A stretch of DNA of 64,000 nt from Oscheius dolichura (Eukaryota > Nematoda > Chromadorea > Rhabditida > Rhabditidae). A program made the translations under genes and the position numbers. How positions within the stretch are numbered: position 1 is the first letter of the stretch; every line of letters begins with the position of its first letter. The DNA lies in the NCBI GenBank assembly GCA_932521035.1, contig OW051493.1, forward strand, positions 2,170,001-2,234,000, read 5' to 3'. Below are positions 39,101-52,035 of the stretch, piece by piece. A model generated the notes under the pieces. That model was not told the origin of the DNA. It searched no databases and saw only the letters and a program-made list of their open reading frames with translations.

Positions 39101-39468
39101 TGTCGTTGAGCACGCCGAAAACAAATTTGAATATTGAACTTATAAGTTTGCTGCTTTTGGTTTTTTCCATTACATCTTTCATGATACGTTTAGCATCACT
39201 CTAAAAACATATGTATAAAATACAAGGGACATACCTCTTCTCCCATTCAAAATGCATGAAACGCTTCATATACATTCCCAACGCTCTGCTTTCGATCTTC
39301 GTTTACAATTTCCACCAAAAGAAAAACTGGCAAAGGTTTCCGCGTAGTGGAACTGTCTTCAGTTTTTTGAGATATCAGATAGAGGTAGAGGAAAATGTCA
39401 AATAAAACTGTTTGCAATAATTAGCTCAAAAACACCTTGCCCGTTAGCTGGTGTACTTGAAATTCCAT
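36150..39468 (-). CDS. Unrecognised multi-exon helical protein, mariner remnant in an intron
   Basis: At least ten short exons form one reading path with consistent phases. Blocks from the N-terminal side include IFLYLYLISQKTED, SDAKRIMKDVMEKTKSS, HTAMLAIIERLSNLNIYENA, FFDAFVLFLRKSGYFDQ, LSWILKLLPDIETLAPLFVW, LLEFYFEEINKRPDG and FLDNEGFWLYFYADDKDDG. It continues CEELLKLWREYLCDPLSG and ends YNYLKELLFEDE at TGA 36150. The pattern of Leu/Phe-rich helices suggests an alpha-solenoid, but I do not recognise the family. The intron 36798-37924 (1127 nt) joins FYA to DDKDDG and contains the dead Tc1/mariner copy. The 5' end is uncertain: ATG 39466-39468 is only a candidate and its phase to the next exon does not match cleanly. 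Confidence 0.6.
36813..37900 (-). mobile_element. Tc1/mariner-type transposon remnant
   Basis: The left end TACAGTCCGGTCAAAAATGA begins with TA plus a Tc1-like CAGT terminus. No matching inverted end was found on the right before the next exon, so that end is lost or diverged. The right limit given is approximate. It lies entirely in an intron of the surrounding minus-strand gene. Confidence 0.75.
37046..37566 (-). pseudogene. Tc1/mariner transposase (DD34E), broken
   Basis: The catalytic core is readable: VIFSDEKKWNLVGPDS (first Asp), GSVMVWVGFG, FQHDNASIHVSRSTK (second Asp), DWPACSPDLNPVENLFG (Glu) and the C-terminal helix. Upstream, the homologous frame shifts near 37566 (SRQLKTRDARF lies in another frame) and meets a stop, so no intact N-terminal DNA-binding domain can be made. 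The element is dead, although its core is open for 138 codons. Confidence 0.8.
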
Positions 39469-39771
39469 TATTCTCGACTGACGCTGTTTATCAGAAAGCA
39501 CATGGCCGTTAGTTCAGTAAAACAACCCGAAGCACTAGTTTTCATTAATGAACAAAATGGGCTCGAAAATTATACACAGATCAAATGTGCTATTTTATTT
39601 GCAAGTGAAACCAGTTTTGATGGAGCGACATTCAGGTAGCCACTACAGCGGAAGATATTTGATGGAGATTCCATCACTAACAAAAAGGAAGAGATTGTGA
39701 AAAGTAAATTTATTCAAAACACTAATAAACAGGCTTCACAACAAAAAGATCAGCAAATTGATGCGCTGGCC

Positions 39772-42285
<2,514 letters not shown>

Positions 42286-42581
42286 ATCTGAAAAAAAGAC
42301 AAATTTAGAAGTGAAGACATAACAACGAATGAGAAATCAACTGAGAGGCATTATTATAGTAACACGACGTAGGTTTTCTTGACAGCGAACAGCGGTGTAG
42401 TTCACAACAAGTAACAGTTCGTCTGGTAACTAAGAAATATGTGCTTTACGCACTACAACCCTGGTGCGCCGCAACAACACAAAATGGAAAATAGGCCAAA
42501 AAATGAAAGAGGCGCTTGCCTTTTTGCCTGTTTCTCAGGGACCCGGCCGCGAAACTTCAATATCGAAGAGTAGTATTATAA

Positions 42582-43124
42582 AGGGACCGTATCACACGCC
42601 CCATTGCGAATTGATACAGTAATCCTCACTGCATTCGTAATTTCCATTTTTTACAGCTTTCCTTATGCTTTTTTCGGTTTATTTTTATTGCAATAAATAG
42701 TAGAAAAAAATGAGCATTTTGATATATGAACGAAATTATAACTCAGCAGAAAAAAGAACTAATTATGCGAGTTTCTGTTATAGCAAGTCTTTTCTTGCGT
42801 TTTCTTTTGTGATTTTTATTGCAATAAATTAGGTAAATTATAAGGAACAATTTGGTATACGAACCAAAACATAATTCAGCAAAAAACAAATTTATGGATT
42901 TCGAAGGCATTATTTTCGATTTTGCATTTTTTTTTCTTTCATATTTTACTACATTTACATGTTTTCTAGACTGTCTTATAGTAATTTGGGGTCGGCGAAA
43001 ATGGATAGAAGCTCAAAAAATTGTAAAAATGCATAGATTCACTTCTGGAATGCAAATATGAGTAAGCGCGCCCCCATTTTGCTCACACTTTGCTCACACG
43101 ATTGGAGCGTGTGATACGGTCCCT
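42582..43124. mobile_element. 543-bp terminal-inverted-repeat element
   Basis: AGGGACCGTATCACACGC at 42582 and its inverse at 43107-43124 bound the element, with AT-rich flanks (tattata / ataatg). The interior holds two diverged direct copies of about 110 bp around 'tttttattgcaataaat' (42685 and 42815). No coding capacity. It lies upstream of HSC70. Confidence 0.75.
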
Positions 43125-43636
43125 ATAATGGGTCACGCTAGAGCACCCTTTCACCCTCTTCGTAAAAACAAAAAAAAACGTCTTTTTCACCGAAAATGAC
43201 TAAATTTTGTGAGTTTAAGCATGATTTCAGGTATTTTTCAATTTTTGGGTGAGTTTAGAAAAAAATTTCTGGCGCACCAACCACCCATAACAGGGTGTTT
43301 TTCATTTTTTACCATTTTTAACGTTTTTCGACGCTCTAACAAGTCAAAAACCTTCAATTGACACAGATTTTTACGGACGAGTCATAAATTGCGTTAACAG
43401 AATTTAAATAAAAAGCCCCTTATTAAATAATGATCACCTTCCGAAAAGATCTGACTGCGCTAACCAACCTAGACCTCTTAAACCTCGTAAAAGAATTAAA
43501 AATCAAGGACTTCCATACTCTTCATAATATTTTACTAAATAAATAAAAAGATGTCAATTTTTTGTTAGTAAGTGGTATTATAAAAACAAATGATTTATTG
43601 AACATAAACACCTTTACAACAGAACAAAAAGAAAAG

Positions 43637-44338
43637 TTACTTTTTAACCAGCTTGAATTCTTCGGTGTCCCAGTCGATCTCAATTGACAATCTCAGCTTA
43701 CGCATCGCGTCCATTCCCAGGATGTTGACTTCTCGGAAATGCTCCTTAGACACTTGAACTTCGACAGCCTTTGTTCGATCCTAAATATTCAATTAATAAA
43801 GTTTAATTAAAAAAAAACAAACCTGAATAATCAGATCATAGCGTGCGTGTGTGATGTTACCTTCACCAAATAGACTCTTCAAAGATTTGACACTGAGGCA
43901 AGTGAATGGAGATCCGCTGTCGATCAAAAACCAAATGACGGTAGACTTCGAATTGGGTTTTCCTACAAATTTTCATTATTCCAACTAAGTTGTCATAAAA
44001 CCCTACTTGCTCGCTGACAGACTAAGGGCACCATACATCGAAGATTTAGTCCATAGATCCATCCCATAACTGGAAATGCTGGCGATGAGAAAGTAGCCGA
44101 GCTGAGATGTTCGATTCCCTTAGTGGCTCCAATCTAAAAACAAATATTAAATACAATGCTAAAATTTCATCCTACTTCGAATAGCTCATGCTCATCAATG
44201 TCCGTCACCACGACGTCAAACTCATCATATGGAATTGCTAGTTTTTGCCATGATTCATCTGATGAAGAACTCTAAAACAATAAATTAACTTTAAAACGTT
44301 TAATTTTATACTTTGTTGTGATCGCTCATCGTTTTCAT
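43637..44338 (-). CDS. Retropepsin-like aspartic protease domain protein
   Basis: Four or five exons encode a protein of about 170 residues. The start MKTMSDHNK at 44338 follows an acceptor (attacag), then SSSDESWQKLAIPYDEFDVV and SSATFSSPAFPVMGWIYGLN. The catalytic-type motif is IWFLIDSGSPFTCLS, a DSG in place of the retroviral DTG. The second conserved motif is REVNILGMDAMRKLRL (ILGxD), and the protein ends WDTEEFKLVKK at TAA 43637. Retropepsin monomers act as dimers. No gag, reverse transcriptase or integrase is nearby, so this looks like a host (domesticated) gene. It lies next to the 3.84-kb DNA transposon but is not part of it. Activity with DSG is plausible (DDI1-type proteases vary here) but unproven. 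Confidence 0.65.
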
Positions 44339-44846
44339 GCAAGATTCTTTCACGTAGAGAATCCTGTAATATAAAATTACAAAAAGAAGCATAAAAGAGT
44401 AAAGAGCTAAAGAAAAACAATTAAAGATCGACAGTTGAAGAAAGATAAAATGATAAGCCGGACGTCTTTAGTGTGGCATTATATTTCAAGGAAATTAACA
44501 ATACAGGTTCATTAATTGTTGTACAAAAATTGATTTTAGATAAAATAATTGGGAATTTTCACGTAAGACGGTTCTTTTTAGAAAAGCTATCTCTCTGTCG
44601 AAAATTTGAATGATTTTTCTTTCTCTCGACGTTACGCGCTTCAAGATATTCAGTCAAGCGACTGTTTTCTCTTGCTGAAGGAAATTATCCACGGTTTAGA
44701 ATGGAGAAGTCGAAAATGGAGCGCGTATTAGGGAATTGTTTAGATTCACAGCTCGCCGACCTAATCAAAAGTGCGCCACGACGTGATTTACGTAACTGGC
44801 GCGCTACAGTAATTAAAATTATTTCCCATTGTAAACTGTCTCATCT

Positions 44847-45123
44847 GGGTGCATCTAGTTCTCTTTAGTGGTACATCCGATTTGATTTCTGTTTTCTGCA
44901 ATCGATTCAGCACATCAGATTGTCTTTTAATAGAGCTTGCCACCTAGATCTGACAACTGTATGCAGCAAAAATATCAAAAATGCCACTAAATTTGATGCC
45001 ATTTATTCATTTTTCATTTTTGGAAGTCCAAACATTCTATTAAAAGACAATTCGATGTGCTCTAGCGATTGCAAAAAACAGAAATCAAATCGGATGTACC
45101 ACCAAAGAGAACTAGATGCACCC
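44847..45123. repeat. 277-bp palindromic block in the transposon left end
   Basis: Arms beginning 'gggtgcatctagttctcttt' and ending with the inverse 'agagaactagatgcaccc' pair over about 85 bp around a central loop. A copy of the same length, in opposite orientation, is at 48991-49267. Confidence 0.8.
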
Positions 45124-45482
45124 AGAATAGATGCAAAATTTCTGAACAAAATTTGAAATTTTCCGTTCGCGCGCGTGGTGCGTCGCTTCTTTTTCGCTTT
45201 TTGTCACGGAATAGCCAGGCTTTGTCTGTTTTTATTCCGTTTTCTTGACTATTAGTTGTGTTACTGTATAGATTGTATATTCCAGCTACTCTACATCATA
45301 CGAATATCAGGAACTGCGGTTAGAGACAACAATAATACTTCTCTGTAAAAAGTTTCAGATTTCTATTGTTTTTCATGGATTATCTATTCTTCATCTTCAC
45401 AAACTCAATACTATAAGAGATATAATATCTTGAAAACGTTTATCTATGGCAATTCCAAATTAAGGTTTGTTGCATTTTTTTA

Positions 45483-48390
45483 TCAGTGTCGATATAGCAT
45501 TTGTATCAAATTCCGCGTATTATTATTTTTCATTACGGCTTCAATTCGTTGGCATCCACTTCTAGTTGTTGAGTAATGGGCGTTAAGCCGGTTCCATTCG
45601 ACATGACCGCTCTCGATGTATTGCTCGCTGTAGTTTCCCAAACTACCATGTTCTTTAGCGAACTGGGGAAAATGAGCTAAAGATAAATATAATGCATGAA
45701 AAAATTAGTACTTACTGGCAATCCCATGAATTTTGGGGGTCAAGTGGAGAGCTGGAATGGCTTTAATTGTATTTGGAAGGGTTTGACAAAGCTCCTCAAG
45801 TTTCCTTTGCTCAATATCAGTGAGGACCGCATTTTTTGTTAAGCTTTGTATTCCCCTTAAGCTTTTAGCAACTAATATGTAGCGTAGCGCAAGGTCTTCC
45901 AATATCTTAGCCTCTTCTTTCTGTTGGGTGGCGCTGCCAAATATTCCTACTACTTTTTCAATGTTTTCTAGAAATCGCATGCAGTGGTTTCCTGTCAATA
46001 TGCCTAAAAATGAAAGTTTCCTTTCCGTGTCGTGTTAAATCTTACCTCCATGATAATTTTGAGGAGTAACTTTTATCTCTTTAAGAATTCCATCGATGTG
46101 ATAAACACATCCTTTAACTTTTCTGCATTCTTTGAGCAATGCGTCCAGCTCTACTTCACATTTAACAGCTGCTAGAGCATTTTCAAAGATAGATATAGGA
46201 TCTTGTCCTGGGGAAGTGCAGCTGAACGCAAAAGTACTAGATAGTAATATAAAAGAAAACCTTTTACACGCTAGCTGTTGCTTTTTTTTCATTACAGGCT
46301 CTAAATCGCCATTGCAAAACAGGTGAAATACTTTTTGGCAAATGGAACAGATTTGGGTCGGACCCCCGTATTTCATAGCAAGCTTTAACCCGATTTTTTT
46401 ATAGCACCAAGGCATTCCACAGCTAGTATCAGTACTGTCATCTAGAACATCGAGTGAAAAATGATTTAAAAGCGTACCGGGGATGTTTTTGGTATCTTTT
46501 AAAGCGGCTATCATCATCTTTGCTACTTTTTCACAATTTGCGACACCCTGCTTAGTCAGTAGCTGAGTTATGGTCTTCTTCTCGGGTCCAAACCACGTAG
46601 AAGGCAAATCTTCTTGTCTTATTTTCGTATTACTCAGACTCATTCTGTCCACATACGCCGCGTCCTTATATATCGTTGACAGCAAAGCATATGTAGGGGA
46701 TAGCAGATTATGTAGGCACGGAGGCACTACGTTGTGGAAGTTAACGTCCAATAGTCTCACACCATTCACTGAGGCCAGCGAAGTTTCTTCGGATAAATAG
46801 TCCGAACGAGGCTTGATGAATGGGCCACTAATTCCACCATCAAGTTTAATACTATTATGATCGATGGCACATATCACACAAGGGTGATAGCTGGCTTGAC
46901 CAGCATGGCCAAGAATGGCGGATAGACTCTTATTGTCTCCAACAATGTATAATTTCACCGGAATATCTCTATCTCCATAAGGTAATCTATATTTTTGATT
47001 GATTTTTACTATATTTTCGTACCTTGATATTTTAGAAACATTAGAGAATATTTCTGGCACCGATTTAGCTAAATATCCATTTGTATCTGGCCCGCTGTAA
47101 GCTCCAATAATTATTTGTGAGTACGGCGATTGACAGCCATCCAAATTTGCGAAAGATAAAGATATTTTCGTGTCCTCTCCACCCTTATCGACTCCCAGTC
47201 GAAGTGGGTAATATTTGCTGCCATCGATTCCAGAAAAAGTGAATTTATCCTTCATTACTGCCACGTAGCTGCGCAATACATCGTGGATATTGCTCATGTA
47301 AGCCACTGGAATAATATCGAAGAAATCTAATGATGATATGTGAAGTAACGGTGAAGTTGATACCTTCTTTTTCGACTCTTACAGTCTTGGTAATGTATTC
47401 GGCTTTTAAATCGTGTTCTTTGAACAGTTTTCTGTATTCTCCTCGTGTTTCAAATATATCCACCCCGGTGTCATTGTTTATTTTGGCCATTATTTTTTCA
47501 GCAGCATTTTTAGAATGACAAATGCTGGTAAGCAATGGGAGAGATTGTTCTGCAGAAGATTACTGGAAAAAGTTAAACTAACTCGTGAGAATTTTACTAT
47601 AATTCAGGTTTAGACCTTCTATAACTTTATCTTTAAGGTTTTTCTTCCGGTTCACTATATTTACTATAAGCTTGCCGAGAGAATCGATAAGCTTATCTTC
47701 TTTTTCCTCATTTGCTAATGCTTCTGCTACTTCTAGCAGAATTTTAGCACGACGTCTAGAATCAGAGGGGTAAACAGGAAGATATCGATACCGAAGAGTG
47801 CTGTTGGCTGTAGAGGATAAAGGAAAGGTCTTTTCCGGAACCCGCACGTGCATATATATCAATTTACCATTTTCATCAGCAAAATGTTGAATATGTTCAG
47901 TTTTTGGTCTTATTGCCGACTGAAACTCTTTATTATTGCTGATAGTAACTCACGTTAAGTGTTTGGCTATTAATTTTTCCTATTCCATCACAGGTAGAGC
48001 ATTTTGTTGTTACATTGTATAGGAAAGGATGGGCAGGGGCTTCTCCAGTAGTGGAGAGCGTGTTAACAGGAAAAGATAGAGGGACATTGTTTTCAGAAAT
48101 ATCCATATCTTCGTATGGAGTCAGGTCAAGGTCAGGAACCACCTGAGAATCCTCTTCTTGAGAACTCTAGAAGATAGATGTGTCAATATACAAAATGTTT
48201 GTACAACCATCTCTCCGGACATCCTTTCATCCTTTCCGTTGTTACTCTTCTTTCTTTTATTTTTTTTCAAAGAAAACCCATAATTTGCATGCTTTCCTCT
48301 CCCGCCATGGTAATAGTCAGATGTAGGCGAAGCAGAAGGCAGTGGCCCTGAAGAGGGCCGTTGGGATGCTGTTAAAGCGTTGTTGGTCAT
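45483..48390 (-). CDS. Large transposase-like protein of an unnamed DNA transposon
   Basis: Multi-exon gene inside the 3.84-kb element. The start MTNNALTASQRPSSG at 48390 opens a low-complexity N-terminus with a Cys pair (TKCSTCDGIGK). A charged helical part follows (SRRRAKILLEVAEALANEEK) and then a 423-codon exon (47306-46035). That exon has YYPLRLGVDKGGEDTKIS, VKLYIVGDNKSLSAILGHAG, YHPCVICAI, PPCLHNLLSPTYALL and a Cys cluster ICSICQKVFHLFCNGD. Further exons give LHLTPKIHGIAS, SLGNYSEQYIESGHVEWNRL and the end IQMLYRH (TGA 45483). The layout resembles transposon-associated proteins common in invertebrate genomes. The Asp in DKGG, the Asp in GDNKS and a Glu in SEQYIES are candidate DDE residues; this is inference. 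The frame looks intact. Confidence 0.65.
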
Positions 48391-48594
48391 TAGAAGTTGT
48401 TAGCTGAATTATTTATTTGCTTTGTATCAATAAAAATTCCTATTCGAGTGTGTGGAATGTTTACAATAACTCAAAGAAAAGAAGAAAAAGGAGAAAACGT
48501 TGTTCAAATAGTTGAAAATCACGCAAATTGGTCCCGCGGCGACCGCATTTCTCCGCCCTTTAAAGTGGCGCCCTCGGCGAGCTGTGGATTAATA

Positions 48595-49367
48595 CACAGC
48601 TCGCCGCGACCGCCAATTTAAAGGTCGGAGCGCTCCAATGCCAAAATCAATGTTCTGCATTTTCATGCGTTTTGGATGCTTCTCTGGTTTTATCGACCAC
48701 GAATTACTATATAGCAAAGGAGAAAAACACAGAATACCAAAGAAATAGAGAGAAATGGCATTCATGAATTTTGTTCAGGAAATCCCCTTTTACCATTAAA
48801 AAAGAGTTTTCCGAAGCGTTACTGGTCATTCTTGGTATCAAAATGTTGCTCACGATGTGACTAGTTGTTTGCCATGAAAATTAGACAAATCCAATGTCAG
48901 CAATGTTGAGTAAAATATTTTTAAAGAAAAAAAAATACCACCCGCGAAAGGAAAATTCCAAATTTTGTTAAGGAATTTTGCATCTATTCTGGGTGCATCT
49001 AGTTATCTTTAGTTGTACATCCGATTTCATTTCTGTTTTTTGCAATCGTTAGAGCACATCAAATTGTCTTTTAATAAAATGTTTGAACTTCTAACAATGA
49101 AAAATGCATAAATGGCATCAAATTTAGTGGCATTTTCGATATTTTTGTTACATACAGTTGTCAGATCTAGGTGGCAAGCTCTATTAAAAGACAATCTGAT
49201 GTGCTCAATTGATTGCAGAAAACAGAAAGCAAATCGGATGTACCACTAAAGAGAACTAGATGCACCCAGATGAGACACTTTACTATGGGAAATAATTTTA
49301 ATTATTGTAGCGCGCCAGTTACGTAAATCATGTCGTGGCGCGCTTTTGGTCGGGCCGGCGAGCTGTG
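48595..49367. mobile_element. 0.77-kb non-autonomous relative, opposite orientation
   Basis: Starts CACAGCTCGCCGCGACC, eight bases after the end of the 3.84-kb element, and ends GGCGAGCTGTG at 49367. Its left end resembles the right end of the large element (tttaaagg block). Its right 390 bp matches the large element's left end, including the 277-bp palindrome. No transposase frame. Confidence 0.7.
48991..49267. repeat. 277-bp palindromic block, second copy
   Basis: Inverted copy of 44847-45123, with the same length and termini (gggtgcatctag...ctagatgcaccc). Confidence 0.8.
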
Positions 49368-49600
49368 AGAGGAAAGACAGGTGAGAACGAGCTAGACAGC
49401 AGCTTATCGCGTCCTATACGGTAGCATAGTGACTGGAGGGATCCAAAGAAGGAAGGGATAAGGTTTATTGGACTAGAAAAAATAAGGAGACCGATTGCGG
49501 TTTCCAACAAAAGGCTAGAGAGTTTACAAGAACTGAAGGCCGCACAGTAAACGAAGGTTCGAGATTACTTTATTACCATTCACAATTTCCCCCGTTCTTC

Positions 49601-49930
49601 TCAGCTGCCTTCCATCCTGGCCAGTGCCGTCATCCACGGCAGATGAATAGTATAATCCTTGAAGTATTTGTTCACCATACAGATGACCATTATCAACGAG
49701 GCCGTCATCACTGTTCCCGCGAGAACGGCGGCCACGATGGCGGCTGTCTGCTTACTGGTTGGTTGATGCTGCTCCGCGAAGAGGCTGTCGCCTTTCACCC
49801 GGGGGGTCTGGGTGGCCGTTGCCTGTTCCAATCTGTAGCAAGAGAAGCATAGAGAGACGGATAAGAAGGCTGACTTGATGGCCAGGAAGAAGAAGGCGAG
49901 AAAGAGGGGAGACCAGCCGGGGAATCTCAT
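49601..49930 (-). CDS. Small type I membrane protein, unrecognised
   Basis: The start MRFPGWSPLFLAFFFLAI at 49930 is a signal peptide. A 42-nt intron (gtcagcc...ttgctacag) is likely, joining AIK to LEQATATQTPRVKG, because the unspliced reading there is only a hydrophobic run. The short Thr/Gln-rich ectodomain leads to a membrane helix (TAAIVAAVLAGTVMTASLIMV) and a 25-residue cytosolic tail (NKYFKDYTIHLPWM, ending ARMEGS). About 95 residues after splicing. No family recognised. Confidence 0.55.
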   Translation of the reverse strand: MRFPGWSPLFLAFFFLAIKSAFLSVSLCFSCYRLEQATATQTPRVKGDSLFAEQHQPTSKQTAAIVAAVLAGTVMTASLIMVICMVNKYFKDYTIHLPWMTALARMEGS

Positions 49931-50288
49931 TTCTAGGTAGAATGAAAGGGGGAAGGGATTAAACTGGCCAGACGGAACCGAGAAGTTTGAGAATTTTGGA
50001 CCAAAAAACGAAGAAAATGTTCAGAATAGGGTAGAAGAGCCCGACTTCCCCCTCATCTCTTCCCAAAATTCCCGTTAATAAAGGAGAAATTCGAAAGCAA
50101 CGACCAACCCCCCTTGCTCAGCCCGTTAACCTCGCCTATTCCCTTCAAAACGCCGTTCGGAACGGATAGCCAGCTGTTCCTCATCTTGCCGGGTGAATAT
50201 TCCCTCTCTCGCCGCCGGCTATCCCCCAAATCGATACCTCACACTCAATCTCCCGTTTGACTCTATTCCCCTTCTTTTCTTTCTTATT

Positions 50289-50658
50289 ATGGCACTACAG
50301 GTACGTACTTTCCTAGAGATCTTGTAAAATAATAGAAAAATTTAAGCAGCAGCCAGTATCTGGCTTTCAACCGGGAGAAATCATCACTTTCTACATGCTC
50401 GGCTTTACAATCCTTCTAACGGCTTCCGTAGTGGCCTATTATAAATGCTACACACCGGGTAAGTGCCACATTTCAAGAGTATTGTGTAAAAATACTACTA
50501 TACGTTCTTTCTATCCATTTTTATAAGAAACAACCCCAAATATTGGCAAAATGAAGGAGAAATGGCCGAAAAGCGAGATTTCTCCACTTTTTTTCTCAAG
50601 AAAGCGGCAGTTCCGGTCGTTTCCATCTTTCCAAAGAAAATGCTTCGGTCGTACGTGA
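50289..50658 (+). CDS. Small single-pass membrane protein, unrecognised
   Basis: Three exons: MALQ (50289-50300), then after a roughly 46-nt intron QQPVSGFQPGEIITFYMLG leading into one membrane helix (TILLTASVVAYY), then after a second intron ETTPNIGKMKEKWPKSEIS with a basic tail to TGA 50656. Both introns have GT...AG borders and keep the frame. About 85 residues, likely N-out or tail-facing by charge; no domain recognised. A promoter-like AT-rich tract precedes it. Confidence 0.5.
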
Positions 50659-50837
50659 AACTACCATTGTTATTCAAAGAAACGGTTGAATTTCTCCTGG
50701 AATACGCGTACCAGACTACAGTAACCGCAGTAAACAGTACTCCGGCATACGATGCTGCGCCCTATTGGGCCCCCAAAGTCTGGTGAAGATAAAAAGGTGC
50801 AGTAGTTTTGTAGACCCTTTGAATAAAGAGAAATGAT

Positions 50838-50864
50838 CTGCCGAGGGAATACGGGTGCGGGTGC
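50838..50864. mobile_element. Partial MITE end (TGCACCCGTA family)
   Basis: 'ctgccgagggaatacgggtg' followed by cgggtgca matches the right arm only; no left arm was found. Confidence 0.45.
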
Positions 50865-51160
50865 ACCACAATCGGCTATCTGTCTGGGAAAGCCTGGCTG
50901 CCATGCGCCCCCAAAGCATTCCTGACAATAAAATGGGTAGGCCCACCTTTCGGTACCATATGGATACGCGCACGAGGCTACAGTAAGTCAAGAAGAGTTC
51001 AAGAAGAGCCTAAGGGCCGAAGAAAGGAGCCCGCGCCGTGTACAAGTAGAAACCAAGAAAAACTACAACTAAACAAGAGAAACAAAGCGTGGGTGTCATC
51101 TTTTACGAGCTCACTGATTGTACACAATCCAGTATCAATTTTTTATGTGAGTATAGGGGA

Positions 51161-51805
51161 TCACTCCTCCTTCTTTTCCACCTTCTTCTCGTCCTTCTTG
51201 GCTCCCTCGGCGGCGGCGGCCTCCTTCTTCTCTTCTTTCTTCTCTTCCTTCTTATTCTCCTCCAGTTTCGAGCCGTCCTTCTTCGACTTTTCCGACTTCT
51301 TCGACTTGGTCTTTTCCTTCTTCTCCTCCTTCTTCGACTTCTCCTTCTTGCTCTTTTCCTTCTTGTCCAGTTCAATCTTCAGGACCGTCTTCTTGTCGAC
51401 ATCGGCCTTCTCGTCCTCCTTCTTCTCTTCCTCTTTCTTCTCTTCCTTCTTCTCGCCTTCCTTCTTCTCCTCGGCGCCGCTCTGTGTCTTCTTCTCCTCC
51501 TCTTTCTTCTCTCCGTCCTTGGCGGCCTCCTCCTTCTTCTCGTCCTTTTTCTCCTCCTCCTTCTTGTCCTCTTTTTTCTCCTCTTCCTTCTTTTCCTCCT
51601 TCTTTTCTTCCTCCTTCTTCTCTTCGACGGGTGGAGGAGCAGAAGCACTGCCGGTGGCGCCCTCGGCCGACTTCGGCTTCTGCAATTGTGACGGAGGCTG
51701 CAGCTTGCTCTTGGGCGGATTCTTTTCCTCTTTCTTTTTCTTGCCACAGCCGACGAGGGTAGCAGCGACGGCAGCGGAGAGATTCAGCAGCACAAACAGG
51801 AGCAT
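51161..51805 (-). CDS. Lys/Glu-rich repetitive protein with N-terminal membrane or signal segment
   Basis: 214 codons from ATG 51805 to TGA 51161. The N-terminus MLLFVLLNLSAAVAATLVGC is hydrophobic, then KKKKEEKNPPKS. The rest is almost entirely K/E with EEKKEEEKK units, interrupted by an Ala/Pro/Ser part (SAEGATGSASAPPPVEE) and one less repetitive segment (DVDKKTVLKIELDKKEK). The opposite strand is also open for 262 codons (Ser/Phe-rich), a mirror of the GAA/AAG bias. The hydrophobic start and a TATA-like box upstream favour the minus strand. Expected to be disordered or a charged single helix. No family recognised. Confidence 0.5.
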   Translation of the reverse strand: MLLFVLLNLSAAVAATLVGCGKKKKEEKNPPKSKLQPPSQLQKPKSAEGATGSASAPPPVEEKKEEEKKEEKKEEEKKEDKKEEEKKDEKKEEAAKDGEKKEEEKKTQSGAEEKKEGEKKEEKKEEEKKEDEKADVDKKTVLKIELDKKEKSKKEKSKKEEKKEKTKSKKSEKSKKDGSKLEENKKEEKKEEKKEAAAAEGAKKDEKKVEKKEE

Positions 51806-52026
51806 GGTGGTCAGTCTGCAACAGTTGAATAGATGTAGTCCATTTCCGGCGGAAGGGTTCGCGCACCAGGAGCAAAATTGAAAAAGATACGCGCACCAGG
51901 ACTTTAGTTGAAAGTGACAACAGTGAAAAGCACGAAAATTTCAGCGCAAAGTTGAGAAAAGAACAAAAACACGCTACCTTTCCGTGGGAAGCGGACAATG
52001 AATGACCGGAATCCCCATTTCTCGGC

Positions 52027-52035
52027 CTTTTATAC
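52027..52035 (-). promoter_or_regulatory. TATA-like box upstream of the Lys/Glu-rich gene
   Basis: The minus strand reads TATAAAAGG, about 220 bp upstream of the ATG at 51805. Position-based assignment. Confidence 0.3.

Larger units (their letters stand above)
44747..48586 (-). mobile_element. 3.84-kb DNA transposon with CACAGCTCGCC ends
   Basis: Starts CACAGCTCGCCGACC and ends GGCGAGCTGTG, flanked on both sides by GATT (44743-44746 and 48587-48590), a possible 4-bp target duplication. It encloses one large minus-strand gene. The left sub-terminal 400 bp matches, in inverted orientation, the right end of the neighbouring 0.77-kb element. Confidence 0.7.

Noticed and set aside
39247..39249. 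Apparent in-frame TGA in the large unrecognised gene
   Set aside because: A donor (GGGAAT/gtatatg) just upstream removes it with the following intron and keeps the phase into SDAKRIM.
42550..42571. GAANNTTC upstream of HSC70 as a heat-shock element
   Set aside because: Only two adjoining inverted GAA units are seen; too weak for a call.
51093..51881. 262-codon Ser/Phe-rich frame (+)
   Set aside because: It is the mirror of the Lys/Glu-rich minus-strand gene; no natural protein features.
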